Of a DNA stretch of 64,000 nt, positions 1 to 9,188 are shown piece by piece. The translations under genes and the position numbers were made by a program. Numbering within the stretch: the stretch's first letter is position 1; every line of letters begins with the position of its first letter. The notes below the pieces were generated by a model. That model saw only the letters and a program-made list of their open reading frames with translations. It ran no database searches and was not told the DNA's origin. This stretch comes from an uncultured Clostridium sp. (GTDB lineage: Bacteria; Bacillota; Clostridia; TANB77; CAG-508), in assembly GCA_947648495.1 (NCBI GenBank), contig CANSOA010000001.1:240047-304046 (forward strand), in the 5' to 3' direction.

Positions 1-159
1 CATTTCCGTAATACTTCCCTTTCCATTGGTTCCAGCTATATGAATAACATTTAACTTTTTTTCTGGATTTCCAAATTCACCCATTAAATATTCCATCACC
101 GCTAAAGAAGGATTTTTTGTTCCAGCATAAAATTTTTTCAAATATTGCTCAATCTTCAA
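1..159 (-). CDS. folC: Folylpolyglutamate synthase / dihydrofolate synthase, 5' part
   Basis: Only the N-terminus is in the window; the gene runs off the left edge. FolC adds glutamates to folate in the cytoplasm, using ATP. The 53 visible residues include HIAGTNGKGS, the family's nucleotide-binding P-loop, after an amphipathic start resembling FolC N-termini. I place the start at a TTG at 159, because GGAGG lies 8 nt upstream (168-172) and no ATG fits. That ribosome-binding site lies inside the last codons of the upstream folate-transporter gene, so the two are probably translationally coupled and both under the folate riboswitch further upstream. Confidence 0.88.
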   Translation of the reverse strand, partial: MKIEQYLKKFYAGTKNPSLAVMEYLMGEFGNPEKKLNVIHIAGTNGKGSITEM

Positions 160-162
160 TTT

Positions 163-696
163 TTAATCCTCCATTAAATATTTTTGGACAAAAGGTCGTG
201 TAAATTTTTCCAACCAATCAATTACTAGAATTTGAATTGGAAACATCACAACTTGTGTCACAACACGCGTCGTGATAATAGCAAAATAGGCTTTTCCATA
301 TAATATATGTAACCAAATTGACGTAATAAAAATATTAACAACACCCAAAACCAGCGCACTACTCATACACAATTTTAAAATAAATTGCCCTCTTTTTACA
401 TTGCCCTTTTTCGGATCTTGATACAAAAAAATCCCATAAATAAAACCAGTTATTGCGTAACTCATTGTAAAACCGGGAAAATACATACCAAATGGAAACA
501 AAATTGCACCAATAAAGTCACCCAATGCAGCAATCAAGGTACTATATTTAGGACCAAGCCAAATAGCAGACATCATAATTGGTATAAAACTTGTGCTAAT
601 CACTAAAAATTGTGTTTGAAACGACGCAAAACGAGACAATACAATTAAAAGCGCCAATAAAAAAGCCGATAAAATTATTTTTTTTGATTTTGACAT
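163..696 (-). CDS. folT: ECF transporter S component, folate family (FolT-like)
   Basis: A 177-residue, very hydrophobic protein with five to six predicted membrane segments and a short charged N-terminus (MSKSKK). Length and layout fit the substrate-binding S components of energy-coupling factor vitamin importers, which recruit a shared EcfAA'T module to import the vitamin. The folate assignment rests on context: a THF-type riboswitch lies in its leader and folC follows within 4 nt. The start has AAAGGAG seven bases upstream. No Ecf ATPase or T-component gene is nearby, as expected for group II ECF systems. Confidence 0.85.
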   Translation of the reverse strand: MSKSKKIILSAFLLALLIVLSRFASFQTQFLVISTSFIPIMMSAIWLGPKYSTLIAALGDFIGAILFPFGMYFPGFTMSYAITGFIYGIFLYQDPKKGNVKRGQFILKLCMSSALVLGVVNIFITSIWLHILYGKAYFAIITTRVVTQVVMFPIQILVIDWLEKFTRPFVQKYLMED

Positions 697-703
697 AAAA
701 AAA

Positions 704-740
704 CTCCTTTCTCTATAGATTCACTCCACAAAGAAAGAAG
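704..740 (-). promoter_or_regulatory. Putative Shine-Dalgarno-sequestering helix of the folT leader
   Basis: On the minus strand CUUCUUUCU (732-740) can pair over nine bases, with one G-U, with AGAAAGGAG (704-712), which contains the folT ribosome-binding site. The loop is 19 nt. It lies between the THF aptamer and the folT start, where an expression platform belongs, and there is no terminator hairpin with a U-run. Translational control is therefore my inference; pairing was judged by eye. Confidence 0.5.
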
Positions 741-766
741 ACAATATCTTTTCCCATTTCTTTTCA

Positions 767-862
767 ATAGCGGAATGCGGAACATAATACGCGATTTTTC
801 AAATCTTGCCTCACTAGCAACTTCCCGTCTAGTAAGTCTTGACGATTAAATTCCTACTCTAT
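767..862 (-). promoter_or_regulatory. Tetrahydrofolate (THF) riboswitch aptamer
   Basis: Read on the minus strand it begins AUAGAGUAGG and ends GCAUUCCGCUAU, so AUAG/CUAU close the basal helix. Inside, CUUACUAG pairs with CUAGUGAG around an 11-nt loop ACGGGAAGUUG. This matches the layout of the folT THF riboswitch I remember, with loop pattern A-GGGA-GU-G, a second short GAUUU/AAUC arm followed by GCG, and a 3' CCGCU. Position upstream of a folate-family transporter and folC agrees. It likely binds reduced folate and controls the operon. Confidence 0.85.
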
Positions 863-932
863 ATTAAATAGCATTATATATAAATTCCCTTAAAAAGTCA
901 AGATAAATCTTTCGTATTTTTATAATTTCATC

Positions 933-963
933 AAAAACTGCCTGCATTTTATACAGGCAGTTT
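933..963 (-). terminator. Rho-independent terminator after the glycosyltransferase gene
   Basis: Inverted repeat AAACTGCCTG / CAGGCAGTTT with a 10-nt loop, followed on the minus strand by a short T-run. It starts just after the stop codon of the gene at 974-2200. Confidence 0.85.
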
Positions 964-973
964 CTATAATATT

Positions 974-2200
974 TTATACTACTTCATTTATTTTAACATC
1001 TCTCACATGCTCAATTTTTTCCCACTTCGTGTTTGGTTTAATCAAACATTTGATATTAATCAAAATCCAAGAACCTAAAAACAATGGATAACATAATAAT
1101 CCCCAAGCCATTGATTTGATATTTCTTTTGTCTAATACCATAACAATGGTCGCTGTTCCGATTGGTAGTAAGAAAGTCGCTAGCAAATATCTTGCATAAT
1201 TCCACACTAAATCTGAAAATTCCATTTCACTACCAACATACATTAATGTATTTACGCCTAATAATAAAAATGTTAAAATCATCATTGGAATTCCAAACAT
1301 GTATAATAAACCATCAAAATTCATAAGAGTTTTGTTTTTCTTAACACCATTTGCTAAATCTTTTGTGTAATGTTTCATACATTGCAAATGTCCAACCGTC
1401 CAACGTGAACGTTGTGACCAACTTTGTGCAAACGCAACTGGTTGTTCATCATACACAATCGCATCCGTTGCCCAACCTAATTTTCTTCCTTTTGCAATAT
1501 TCATTAATGAAAATTCAATATCTTCTGTTAGCGTAATTGTATCCCAACCATTTGGTTTTACGACATCAAATTTCACCATAAATCCAGTTCCATTGATTAA
1601 TGGAGATAATCCTAAATTATATCTTGCTAAATGATAGAATTTGTTCATCATCCAATAAAAAATTGCATATCCTGACGCAATCCAAGAATCCTTTGGATTT
1701 TTAATGTCTCGATAGCCTTGCACAATTTCTTCTCCTTGACATAACTTTTTATTCATATTTTTTAAGAAATCCTGCTCTACAATATTATCAGCATCAAATA
1801 CACAAAAAGCATCATAATCCGCATCTTCTTTGATTTTTTGTTGCAAAAACCAATTTAAAGCAAATCCTTTGGTTTTGTGTTCTTCATCAAATCTTTTCAA
1901 AACAATTGCTCCTGCTTGCTTAGCCACTTTTGCAGTATTGTCTGTACAATTATCCGCGATTACATAAATATCATACAAATCTTTCGGATAATTTTGCGCT
2001 TTTAAACTTTCAACCAAATTTTCCACAACTGCTTCTTCATTATGCGCTGGAATAATTGCCATAAATTTATGATTTTTATTGACTATCATTTTTTTATCTT
2101 TTAATTTTATTAATGCACAAAAACTAATTACAATTTGGTATAACCAATACACCATTATTATCCAAATTAAAGCTTGCTGTAATATATATAAATACTTCAT
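974..2200 (-). CDS. Processive family 2 glycosyltransferase, membrane-bound
   Basis: A 408-residue inner-membrane enzyme that probably extends a polysaccharide or glycolipid from a nucleotide sugar. One N-terminal membrane helix (about residues 8-30) precedes a GT-A domain with IPAHNEE, DNCTDNT and DADN (the metal-binding DxD region). TEDIEF and QRSRW follow, the last being the QxxRW motif of processive enzymes such as cellulose, hyaluronan and poly-GlcNAc synthases. Three to four membrane helices close the C-terminus. It stands alone, with its own terminator and about 200 AT-rich bases upstream, so the acceptor cannot be named. Confidence 0.85.
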   Translation of the reverse strand: MKYLYILQQALIWIIMVYWLYQIVISFCALIKLKDKKMIVNKNHKFMAIIPAHNEEAVVENLVESLKAQNYPKDLYDIYVIADNCTDNTAKVAKQAGAIVLKRFDEEHKTKGFALNWFLQQKIKEDADYDAFCVFDADNIVEQDFLKNMNKKLCQGEEIVQGYRDIKNPKDSWIASGYAIFYWMMNKFYHLARYNLGLSPLINGTGFMVKFDVVKPNGWDTITLTEDIEFSLMNIAKGRKLGWATDAIVYDEQPVAFAQSWSQRSRWTVGHLQCMKHYTKDLANGVKKNKTLMNFDGLLYMFGIPMMILTFLLLGVNTLMYVGSEMEFSDLVWNYARYLLATFLLPIGTATIVMVLDKRNIKSMAWGLLCYPLFLGSWILINIKCLIKPNTKWEKIEHVRDVKINEVV

Positions 2201-2398
2201 TTTTTCTCCTTTACAACAAATCTACCTCTTCAAATTTAATTATAACAATCTTTTTCTAAAATTTCAAGTAGTTTTAACATTTTTTTACAAACTTTATCTC
2301 TTTTCTTAAAATTATTATATGATTTTATTAAAAAATTAGTATAAATTTTTTCAATTTTTTTAAAAATAAAATAAACTTTTTTGAAAAATATGTAAACT

Positions 2399-2731
2399 CT
2401 ACTTTGCTTCCCAACGAAGCAACTTGATATCTTTATATTTATTTAAAATTTCACTATATTTCTGATAATCTTCTTCCCATAAAGCGTCTGGAACCTTATC
2501 AAAGGCACTAAAAACCTTTTCGGCTTCCTTAAGGAAGATAATCTGTTGTTGAGGCGTTAATTGGTCGTATTTTACGCTAAATGCATATAATTTATCTAAC
2601 GTATCATTCGCTTTAATAAAAGTCCAAAAATCAGTCACATTCATGCCAGCCATTTTGATTTGAGCAACCGCTAATAACGTCAAAAACACAATTACCATGA
2701 TTAATATAAATAGGACCGCAAAAAATTCCAT
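2399..2731 (-). CDS. Small single-pass membrane protein of unknown function
   Basis: A 110-residue protein that I do not recognise. Residues 3-25 form a hydrophobic anchor. The rest is charged and helical, rich in Gln, Lys and aromatic residues, so it is probably a membrane-anchored cytoplasmic or surface helix bundle. It lies 37 nt downstream of yebC on the same strand and may be co-transcribed. No enzymatic motif or cysteine pair is visible. Confidence 0.65.
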   Translation of the reverse strand: MEFFAVLFILIMVIVFLTLLAVAQIKMAGMNVTDFWTFIKANDTLDKLYAFSVKYDQLTPQQQIIFLKEAEKVFSAFDKVPDALWEEDYQKYSEILNKYKDIKLLRWEAK

Positions 2732-2768
2732 TTTTTTCCTCTGCTTTCTTTCGTAATAACGATTTTTA

Positions 2769-3494
2769 CTATTCTTCCCAATTATGATAAACTTCTATCA
2801 CATCATCTAAATCTTCCAAATTGTCAATTAATCGTTGCATTTTTTCGCTTTCTTTTTCGTCCAATGAAACATACGTACTTGGCACCATTTGAACACCTGC
2901 TTCTAAAAAGCTGATTCCTTCTGCCGTTAATTTTTCAGTAACTGCTGTAAAATCGCTTGGCAAAGTTGTAATTTGGTAAACGCCTTCTTCTACTTCAAAA
3001 TCTTCTGCACCACTATCAATAGCAAGCATCATTAAATCATCATCTTCTAACTTACAACCTTCTTTTTCAACCACCAAAATTCCTTTTTTCTCGAACATAT
3101 AAGATACACAACCTGAAGTTCCTAAATTTCCACCTGCTTTGCTAAATACATGACGAACATCAGCTGCTGTTCTATTTTTGTTATCTGTATTACATTGCAC
3201 AATCACAGCTACACCATTTGTTCCATAACCTTCATACGTAATTTCTTCATAATTTGCATTAGAACCTTCTCCAGAAGCTTTTTTGATGGCATTGTTAATG
3301 GTATCATTTGGCATATTATTAGCCTTACATTTTGCAATAATATCTTTTAATTTTGAATTCCCAGCAGGATCTGGACCTCCTTGTTTGACAGCGATTAAGA
3401 TTTCTCTTCCTAATTTGGTAAATATTTTTCCACGTGCAGCATCAGCTTTTCCCTTTTTGGCTTGTATATTATGCCATTTTGAATGTCCTGACAT
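2769..3494 (-). CDS. yebC: YebC/PmpR family protein
   Basis: A 241-residue protein, full length for the family, opening with the signature [15 protein letters not shown] followed by a basic stretch, then the acidic domains. YebC_I/PmpR proteins are described as DNA-binding regulators. Related YebC2 proteins help ribosomes past proline-rich stalls, so a translational role is possible. The RBS AGGAGG precedes the ATG. The small membrane protein at 2399 follows on the same strand. Confidence 0.93.
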   Translation of the reverse strand: MSGHSKWHNIQAKKGKADAARGKIFTKLGREILIAVKQGGPDPAGNSKLKDIIAKCKANNMPNDTINNAIKKASGEGSNANYEEITYEGYGTNGVAVIVQCNTDNKNRTAADVRHVFSKAGGNLGTSGCVSYMFEKKGILVVEKEGCKLEDDDLMMLAIDSGAEDFEVEEGVYQITTLPSDFTAVTEKLTAEGISFLEAGVQMVPSTYVSLDEKESEKMQRLIDNLEDLDDVIEVYHNWEE

Positions 3495-3557
3495 GATATT
3501 CCTCCTTTATTCCTATTTATCATTCTTGTATTATTATAACCAATATCTTCCATATTG

Positions 3558-3911
3558 TCAAGATTTGGTTTCCCAATCATTTTCTCGAAATCCGACTAGA
3601 ACAAAATCCTCCCCAATTAGCAATGGTCTTTTTATTAGCATGCCATTGCTTGAGAGCAATTTTATTTTTTCTTCATCTGTTAGCAAATCCAATTTTTCCT
3701 TTAAATTCATATTTTTATAGACCAAACCACTGGTATTAAAAAATTTCTTAATTTCCAATCCACTTTTGGCAATCCACTGTTTTAGTTCGTCAAAAGTTGG
3801 TGTATTTTGTACAATATGTCTGGTTTCAAAATCTATATTTTTATGTTCCAGCCACTTTTTCGCTTTTTGACAAGTACTACATTTTGGATATTCTACAAAT
3901 AAATATTTCAT
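3558..3911 (-). CDS. ArsC/Spx-like thioredoxin-fold protein
   Basis: A 117-residue protein starting MKYLFVEYPKCSTCQKA. The CSTC sequence occupies the CxxC site of the ArsC/Spx/YffB thioredoxin-fold family. KRPLLIGEDFVLVGF near the C-terminus matches the family's conserved RP and GF region. I start at 3911 because AGGAGG lies 4 nt upstream; a longer in-frame extension lacks an RBS. It follows the superoxide reductase gene by 8 nt, which suggests a shared redox-stress role. True arsenate reductase activity is not established. Confidence 0.82.
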   Translation of the reverse strand: MKYLFVEYPKCSTCQKAKKWLEHKNIDFETRHIVQNTPTFDELKQWIAKSGLEIKKFFNTSGLVYKNMNLKEKLDLLTDEEKIKLLSSNGMLIKRPLLIGEDFVLVGFRENDWETKS

Positions 3912-3919
3912 AATGCCTC

Positions 3920-4300
3920 CTATTTTACTTCCGTTTCCCATAAACCATGCTGATTGCAATACGCATACAATTTAGCACCTGAAATATAAGGCAAATGACA
4001 CTGCGCATCTTGCTCTGGATACAATGTTACAAAATATTCTTTGTCTTGGGCAATAAGTGTAATCCATTCAATAAAATGTTCCTTATCCATAACATGATTA
4101 ACTTTAACAAAAATGCCATCATCCATTTTTTCATAAGTTGGAACATGTTTTTCAAAAGATGCATCAACTGAATTTGACTTTAACTTTTCCATTGGTTCAC
4201 CACAGCAAACCATTCCACAATCTTTGCATGTGCAGTCTTCTATCACATGAATTAAGGCTCCACATTTTTTACATTTTTTTATAATCAATTCTTTTTTCAT
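3920..4300 (-). CDS. dfx: Desulfoferrodoxin-type superoxide reductase
   Basis: A 126-residue cytoplasmic iron protein that reduces superoxide to hydrogen peroxide in anaerobes. Center I cysteines are C10, C13, C32 and C33. The catalytic Fe(His)4Cys center is visible as H52 in EKHVP, H69 and H75 in NHVMDKEH, and C115/H118 in CNQHG; the lysine before H52 is kept. Three extra cysteines (C23, C25, C28) lie between the two halves of center I, which is unusual. The thioredoxin-fold gene follows 8 nt downstream, suggesting a small oxygen-defence operon typical of strict anaerobes. Confidence 0.92.
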   Translation of the reverse strand: MKKELIIKKCKKCGALIHVIEDCTCKDCGMVCCGEPMEKLKSNSVDASFEKHVPTYEKMDDGIFVKVNHVMDKEHFIEWITLIAQDKEYFVTLYPEQDAQCHLPYISGAKLYAYCNQHGLWETEVK

Positions 4301-4383
4301 TTTTTACCTCCTAAAATTATTTGATAAGATTATATCATTTATTTTTCAATTTGCCAATAGCTATTTTTAAATTCTCAACATAC

Positions 4384-4424
4384 AAAAAAAACAGCTCTGG
4401 CATAATGCCAGAGCCATTTTTTTA
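4384..4424 (-). terminator. Bidirectional-looking terminator
   Basis: Ten-base stem GCTCTGGCAT / ATGCCAGAGC flanked by T-runs on both strands. On the minus strand it follows the stop of the 4422-4736 gene, whose stop codon overlaps the plus-strand T-run. Confidence 0.85.
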
Positions 4425-4736
4425 ATCGAAAAGCCTTTGCGTCTTCTGCAAATACCATTTTTTGTACTCTTCGCCAAAAATGACATGCAGCCACTCAATC
4501 CACTTCTCCTCCATGTCACGACTAACAAGCGGTGTAATTTTGTCATCCAACAAATACAAATTTAATATCCGTGAAAAACTTTTGCTTGTATAATGCACTT
4601 TCCATGCCTCTTCTCCTTGATAATCATCAAACTTTAACTTTACATTCCAACTACTTGAAGAATTCCCAAAATCCTTCTTTAAATGATTCTTAATAAACGC
4701 GTTCAAGTGTTCCTGTTGCAATCTTTCTACAAACAT
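4422..4736 (-). CDS. Hypothetical protein (104 aa) with an in-frame CGG codon
   Basis: A soluble, charged 104-residue protein with a Trp-rich C-terminal half; I do not recognise it. The start has AAAGGAGG upstream, and a strong terminator follows. It carries one of only three in-frame CGG codons outside the frameshift sites (4569-4571, after UCA). Here a +1 slip would hit a stop two codons later, so the full product needs CGG read in frame. Confidence 0.6.
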   Translation of the reverse strand: MFVERLQQEHLNAFIKNHLKKDFGNSSSSWNVKLKFDDYQGEEAWKVHYTSKSFSRILNLYLLDDKITPLVSRDMEEKWIEWLHVIFGEEYKKWYLQKTQRLFD

Positions 4737-4861
4737 AAAATCCTCCTTTACTTAAAAGTCCATGCTGAATACATCTAATTGTCAAGGACTTTACCTAATA
4801 TTTTTGATAATTTTATTATACCAAATTATGTTTATTTTGTCAAATAAATTATACTTACAGA

Positions 4862-4922
4862 ATAAATAGAGAGCATACATATTACTTTTTCTCCAAAAAT
4901 AATGTGTATACTCTCTATTTTT
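4862..4922. terminator. Long palindromic terminator-like hairpin
   Basis: Arms AATAGAGAG...ATACA and TGTAT...CTCTCTATT form an imperfect palindrome of about 57 bp with an AT-rich loop. The T-run is better on the plus strand but a weaker one exists on minus. It probably ends the coiled-coil gene at 4953, though its length could also mark a degenerate small palindromic repeat. Confidence 0.6.
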
Positions 4923-4952
4923 TAGAATATGTACGTAAATTTCAGAATCAAC

Positions 4953-5354
4953 TTACGAATTTACGGTTTCTAAGGCTGAAATCCTTTTTTCATGATTAAA
5001 AATATTCATTTCATTTTTTTCTGTTCTTTTATCTAAGATACCTATATTTTCAGACATCTTATCATTTTTCTCTTGATGTATCATAAGGGCATCATAAATC
5101 GCATCAATTTTTCTACCATGTTCATGCTCAAGAACAAATAAAGCTTCTCTTATTTCTTGCATTTCTTGTTTTGTTTCTTTCTTTAACTCTTCTATTTTTT
5201 TATCTAGTTCTTGTTCAAATTTTGCCCCTAATTTTGTCGCTAATCTTTCCTCTAACCTTGCCTCTAACCTTGCCTCTCTTACTTCTAAATTTTGACATAA
5301 TTTCTCGTTTTCTTTTGTAATAAATTCTTTTAATTGTGCAAACATTTCTTCCAT
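4953..5354 (-). CDS. Coiled-coil protein of unknown function
   Basis: A 133-residue, highly charged protein predicted to be almost one continuous coiled coil, with a short internal repeat (EARLEARLEERL, residues 25-40). There is no membrane segment or catalytic motif. I start at the ATG at 5354 because AGGAGG sits 8 nt before it; an in-frame GTG three codons upstream overlaps the RBS itself. It lies beyond the guaA terminator and has its own palindromic terminator, so it appears monocistronic. Confidence 0.65.
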   Translation of the reverse strand: MEEMFAQLKEFITKENEKLCQNLEVREARLEARLEERLATKLGAKFEQELDKKIEELKKETKQEMQEIREALFVLEHEHGRKIDAIYDALMIHQEKNDKMSENIGILDKRTEKNEMNIFNHEKRISALETVNS

Positions 5355-5450
5355 ATTTTTCACCTCCTTTCATTAGTATTTTATATATTAACATATTTTT
5401 ACATGATTTGCAATAGCCAAAATAAAATTTTATTTAAATATTTTACCAAA

Positions 5451-5477
5451 AAGAGATATAGCCAAAATAGCTATATC
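5451..5477 (-). terminator. Terminator of the guaB-guaA operon
   Basis: Stem GATATAGC / GCTATATC with a 7-nt loop, followed on the minus strand by TCTTTTTGG. It lies just beyond the guaA stop codon. Confidence 0.8.
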
Positions 5478-5495
5478 CCCCTTCCTAAATCACTT

Positions 5496-7031
5496 TTACT
5501 CCCACTCAATCGTAGCAGGTGGCTTTCCTGTAATATCATAAACCACACGATTGACATGTTCTACTTCATTGACAATTCGATTCGATACTTTTTCCAAAAT
5601 CTCAAACGGAATTTTGCTCCACTGAGCTGTCATAAAATCAATTGTCGAAACCGCACGAAGCGCAATTGTGTAGTCATATGTCCTTTCATCTCCCATCACA
5701 CCAACACTCCTTAGATTCGTCAAAACCGCAAAATATTGGTTAATACTTCTGTCCAAATCTGCTTTTACAATTTCATCTCTAAAAATAAAATCTGCCTCTT
5801 TCAAAATCGCCAATTTGTCCTCTGTAATATCACCAATTACACGAATAGCAAGTCCTGGACCCGGAAATGGTTGACGATATACCAAAAATTTTGGCAACCC
5901 TAATTCTAACCCGACTGCACGTACTTCATCTTTAAATAAGTCTCGAAGTGGCTCTATGATTTCTTTAAAATCAACACAATCAGGAAGTCCACCAACATTG
6001 TGATGACTTTTGATTTTGGAACTAGCTCCAAATCCACTTTCAATGACGTCTGGATAAATCGTGCCTTGCACCAAATAGTCCACTTTACCAATTTTTTTGG
6101 CTTCTTCTTCAAATACACGAATAAATTCTTCACCAATAATTTTTCGTTTCTTTTCTGGCTCTGAAACGCCTGACAATTTGCTTAAAAATCGCTCTTTGGC
6201 GTCCACTTTGACAAAATTCACATCAAAATCTTTCGTAAAAATTTCTTCCACCTCTTCTGCTTCATTTTTGCGAAGTAGGCCATGATCCACAAAAATGCAA
6301 GTTAAATTTTTGCCAATCGCTTTGTTGATAAGTGCCGCTGCTACAGAAGAATCCACACCACCAGACAAGGCACATAAAACTTTTCCATCGCCAACTTTTT
6401 CTTTGATATTTTGAATCGTTTCTTGAGCAAAAGAATCCATTTTCCAATCGCCCTTGCATCCACAGATATTGGAAACAAAGTTCCTGATGACTTGTATCCC
6501 ATTTACTGAATTATTTACTTCTGGATGAAATTGAATGCCATAGAAATTCTTTTCTGTATTTTGCATGGCAGCATTTGGACATGTTGCCGTAGAGCCAATA
6601 TTTTCAAAGCCTTTTGGTAATTGCGCCACAAAATCTGTATGTGTCATTAAAAAGTCATTGCTCTCACCAAACAGGTCAAATAACTTTGATGTATTCTTTA
6701 TTTTCACGTCCATTACGCCATATTCGCGTTTTTCGGCTCTTTCAACTTTTCCTCCAAAAACATGTGTCATGAGTTGCATTCCGTAGCAAATTCCTAAAAT
6801 GGGAATGTCTAAATCAAAAATTGCTTCATCGCATCTTGGTGCGTTGTCAGTATATACGCTGGCTGGTCCCCCTGTGAAAATGAGACCTTTGGGGGCTTTT
6901 TCTTTGATTTTGTCTACTGAAATGTTGTATGGTACAATTTCGGAATAGACATTGCATTCTCTGACTCTTCTTGCGATTAATTGGTTGTATTGTCCGCCAA
7001 AATCTAAAATTAAAATTTGTTCTTTGTTCAT
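5496..7031 (-). CDS. guaA: GMP synthase (glutamine-hydrolysing)
   Basis: A 511-residue enzyme of the usual length that converts XMP, ATP and glutamine to GMP. The class I glutaminase domain (about 1-195) has the nucleophile Cys82 in GICYGMQ and the His169/Glu171 pair in FHPEV. The ATP-pyrophosphatase P-loop SGGVDSS starts near residue 224, and the C-terminal dimerisation domain ends TIEWE. It is the last gene of guaB-VOC-guaA, with 9 nt between it and the preceding gene. No frameshift or in-frame CGG is seen. Confidence 0.97.
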   Translation of the reverse strand: MNKEQILILDFGGQYNQLIARRVRECNVYSEIVPYNISVDKIKEKAPKGLIFTGGPASVYTDNAPRCDEAIFDLDIPILGICYGMQLMTHVFGGKVERAEKREYGVMDVKIKNTSKLFDLFGESNDFLMTHTDFVAQLPKGFENIGSTATCPNAAMQNTEKNFYGIQFHPEVNNSVNGIQVIRNFVSNICGCKGDWKMDSFAQETIQNIKEKVGDGKVLCALSGGVDSSVAAALINKAIGKNLTCIFVDHGLLRKNEAEEVEEIFTKDFDVNFVKVDAKERFLSKLSGVSEPEKKRKIIGEEFIRVFEEEAKKIGKVDYLVQGTIYPDVIESGFGASSKIKSHHNVGGLPDCVDFKEIIEPLRDLFKDEVRAVGLELGLPKFLVYRQPFPGPGLAIRVIGDITEDKLAILKEADFIFRDEIVKADLDRSINQYFAVLTNLRSVGVMGDERTYDYTIALRAVSTIDFMTAQWSKIPFEILEKVSNRIVNEVEHVNRVVYDITGKPPATIEWE

Positions 7032-7040
7032 ATTATTCTC

Positions 7041-7439
7041 CTAATCATTTTCTATTATTTCTACTAATATGTTATCTGGGTCACTCATAAAGAAGTAGTT
7101 TCTTCCAAGCCTTCCTTTCTTTATATCTACATTTTTGCAAATCTTATTGGTAAGCACAAACTCTTTCGCTTTTTCAATATCCTCCACTCCTAATGCAAAA
7201 TGTTTTGTTCCCAAAATTGGTAAATCCATTGCAGTTGTTTTAGCTGTTTCTGGCAAGTTTTTGTATTCCTTGTAGCAAAATATTTCTAAATATGTGTTAT
7301 TCAATCTTAACATGCTAATTTTTATACTATTATCTTCTGCTTTCCATGAATTGAATTCTTCAAATCCAAATTTCGTATAAAATTCTATACTCTTTTCAAT
7401 ATCTGATACACTAATTGCAACATGGTCTATCTTAAACAT
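7041..7439 (-). CDS. VOC family (glyoxalase/dioxygenase fold) protein
   Basis: A 132-residue protein with the vicinal oxygen chelate layout: FKIDHVAISVSDIEKSIEFY at the start, a GTKHFALGVEDIEKA second half and DPDNILVEII at the end. Candidate metal ligands are the His of DHVAI and the final Glu. The 7439 ATG is chosen because AAAGGA lies 7 nt upstream; the longer version lacks an RBS. It sits between guaB and guaA with gaps of 17 and 9 nt, so it is co-transcribed. A role in guanine nucleotide synthesis is not known to me. Confidence 0.8.
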   Translation of the reverse strand: MFKIDHVAISVSDIEKSIEFYTKFGFEEFNSWKAEDNSIKISMLRLNNTYLEIFCYKEYKNLPETAKTTAMDLPILGTKHFALGVEDIEKAKEFVLTNKICKNVDIKKGRLGRNYFFMSDPDNILVEIIEND

Positions 7440-7456
7440 ATTTTTTCCTTTCATTT

Positions 7457-8968
7457 TTAATTGTTTTCTCCATTATCTACATCTTTCAATATAACATCAT
7501 GTGCTCCGCCTTCTCGGATGCTGACACTGGAAACGAGGGTTAATCGTGCTTTTTCGTGTAATTCTGGAATAGTGATAGCCCCGCAATTACACATAGTAGA
7601 TTTGATTTTGCTAACTGTGACTGCTAAATTATCTTTTAATGGTCCTGCATATGGAATATAGGAATCAACACCTTCTTCAAAGGCTAATTTTTTCTTGGTT
7701 GGATCTTCTAAATAACGTTCCCAGTTTCTCGCACGGTTTGAGCCTTCGCCCCAATATTCTTTGACAAACGTACCATTTCTCTTTACTTTTCTAGATGGAC
7801 TTTCGTCAAATCGAGCGAAATAGCGTCCCATCATAACAAAATCGGCTCCCATTGCTAAAGATAATGTAATATGATAATCATGTACAATGCCACCATCCGA
7901 ACAGACTGGAATATATACGCCAGTTCGTGCAAAATATTCATCTCTTGCTTCAACAACATCCATTAGACTGCTGGCTTGTCCGCGTCCAATTCCTTTGGTT
8001 TCACGTGTGATACAAATCGAACCTCCACCAACACCAACTTTGATAAAATCTGCGCCTGCTTCTGCCAAATAATAAAATCCTTCTTTATCAACAACGTTTC
8101 CTGCTCCAATTTTTACACTGTCACCATAGTTTTTACGTACCCAATCAATCGTATTTTTTTGCCAAACTGAATAACCGTCTGAAGAATCCATGCAAATCAT
8201 GTCAACTCCTGCTTCGACTAAGGCTGGAATTCTTTGTTCGTAATCTCTTGTGTTAATTCCTGCACCAACGATGTAACTTTTGTTATCATCTAAAAAAGAA
8301 TTGGGATTGTTTTTTCGATCTTCGTAATCTTTTCGGAATACAAGACTTACTAAGTTGTCGTTTTCGTCTAAAATTGGTAAACAACTGATTTTATGTTCCC
8401 AAATCATGTCATTGGCTTCTGATAAGCTAATTCCTTTTTGAGCCCAAATTAGTTTGTCTTTTGAAACCATGTATTTGTCAACTGGTTCATCTAAATCCAC
8501 TCTGGAGATTCGATAATCTTTATCGGTAACTAGCCCTAAAAATTTTCCATTTGGGGAACCATCTTCTGTTACCATAACAGTGGAATGTCCTGTTTTTTCG
8601 ACTAAGCCAATAACTTCTCGAATGCTTGTTCCGCTTTTTACATTGGAATCACTATTGATAAATCCTGCTTTGTGTCTTTTTACGTTTTTTACCATTTGGG
8701 CTTGGGATTCAATCGATTGAGCTCCAAAAATAAACGAACATCCACCTTCACGCGCCAAAGCGATTGCCATTTCCTCACCAGAAACAGCTTGCATAATCGC
8801 AGACACAAATGGGACGTTCGCCTCATATTTTGATTTTTCTCCTTTTTTAAATTTTACAAGTGGTGTTTTAAGTGTTACATTGCTTGGAATGCATCTTTCG
8901 TCTGTTAAATTTGGTAGTAATAGATATTCATTGAATGTTCTTGATACGTCTGGTAATACTTTTGCCAT
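7457..8968 (-). CDS. guaB: IMP dehydrogenase
   Basis: A 503-residue enzyme that oxidises IMP to XMP with NAD, the committed step to GMP. The TIM barrel is interrupted by a CBS-domain pair (about 100-220). The active-site loop is [13 protein letters not shown] with catalytic Cys319; the more usual loop is GIGPGSICTTR, so this belongs to a divergent subgroup. CMDSSDGYS and [10 protein letters not shown] are further substrate-binding loops. It is the first gene of the guaB-VOC-guaA operon, with its own strong promoter and a leader hairpin. Confidence 0.95.
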   Translation of the reverse strand: MAKVLPDVSRTFNEYLLLPNLTDERCIPSNVTLKTPLVKFKKGEKSKYEANVPFVSAIMQAVSGEEMAIALAREGGCSFIFGAQSIESQAQMVKNVKRHKAGFINSDSNVKSGTSIREVIGLVEKTGHSTVMVTEDGSPNGKFLGLVTDKDYRISRVDLDEPVDKYMVSKDKLIWAQKGISLSEANDMIWEHKISCLPILDENDNLVSLVFRKDYEDRKNNPNSFLDDNKSYIVGAGINTRDYEQRIPALVEAGVDMICMDSSDGYSVWQKNTIDWVRKNYGDSVKIGAGNVVDKEGFYYLAEAGADFIKVGVGGGSICITRETKGIGRGQASSLMDVVEARDEYFARTGVYIPVCSDGGIVHDYHITLSLAMGADFVMMGRYFARFDESPSRKVKRNGTFVKEYWGEGSNRARNWERYLEDPTKKKLAFEEGVDSYIPYAGPLKDNLAVTVSKIKSTMCNCGAITIPELHEKARLTLVSSVSIREGGAHDVILKDVDNGENN

Positions 8969-8997
8969 TTTGATTTCTCCTTTCTATTTTTCAATAA

Positions 8998-9031
8998 AAG
9001 TTCTATTTTTTCATTTTAGTAAATAGAACTT
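8998..9031 (-). promoter_or_regulatory. Leader hairpin upstream of guaB
   Basis: In the transcribed leader AAGTTCTATTT pairs perfectly with AAATAGAACTT across a 12-nt loop. It lies between the promoter and the guaB RBS. The following bases (TTATTG) are a poor U-run, so it may be an mRNA-stabilising or attenuation structure. I do not recognise a riboswitch aptamer. Confidence 0.5.
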
Positions 9032-9053
9032 GCCGTTTATATTATATTTTATA

Positions 9054-9083
9054 ATTATACTATAATTTGACATAAAAAGTCAA
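9054..9083 (-). promoter_or_regulatory. SigmaA-type promoter of the guaB operon
   Basis: TTGACT, 18-nt spacer, TATAAT on the minus strand, about 85 nt upstream of the guaB start. Confidence 0.75.
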
Positions 9084-9111
9084 TAGAAAAGCATCATTTT
9101 TTAGAAAATAT

Positions 9112-9155
9112 GTAAAAAAATACTACAGTCCATAAATTTCATGTACTGTAGTATT
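9112..9155 (-). terminator. Terminator after the 9189-9593 gene
   Basis: Perfect 11-bp stem AATACTACAGT / ACTGTAGTATT with a 15-nt loop and a run of seven T on the minus strand. Confidence 0.85.
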
Positions 9156-9188
9156 CTTTGTAACATTACTTTGTTCTCTTCCTTAATT

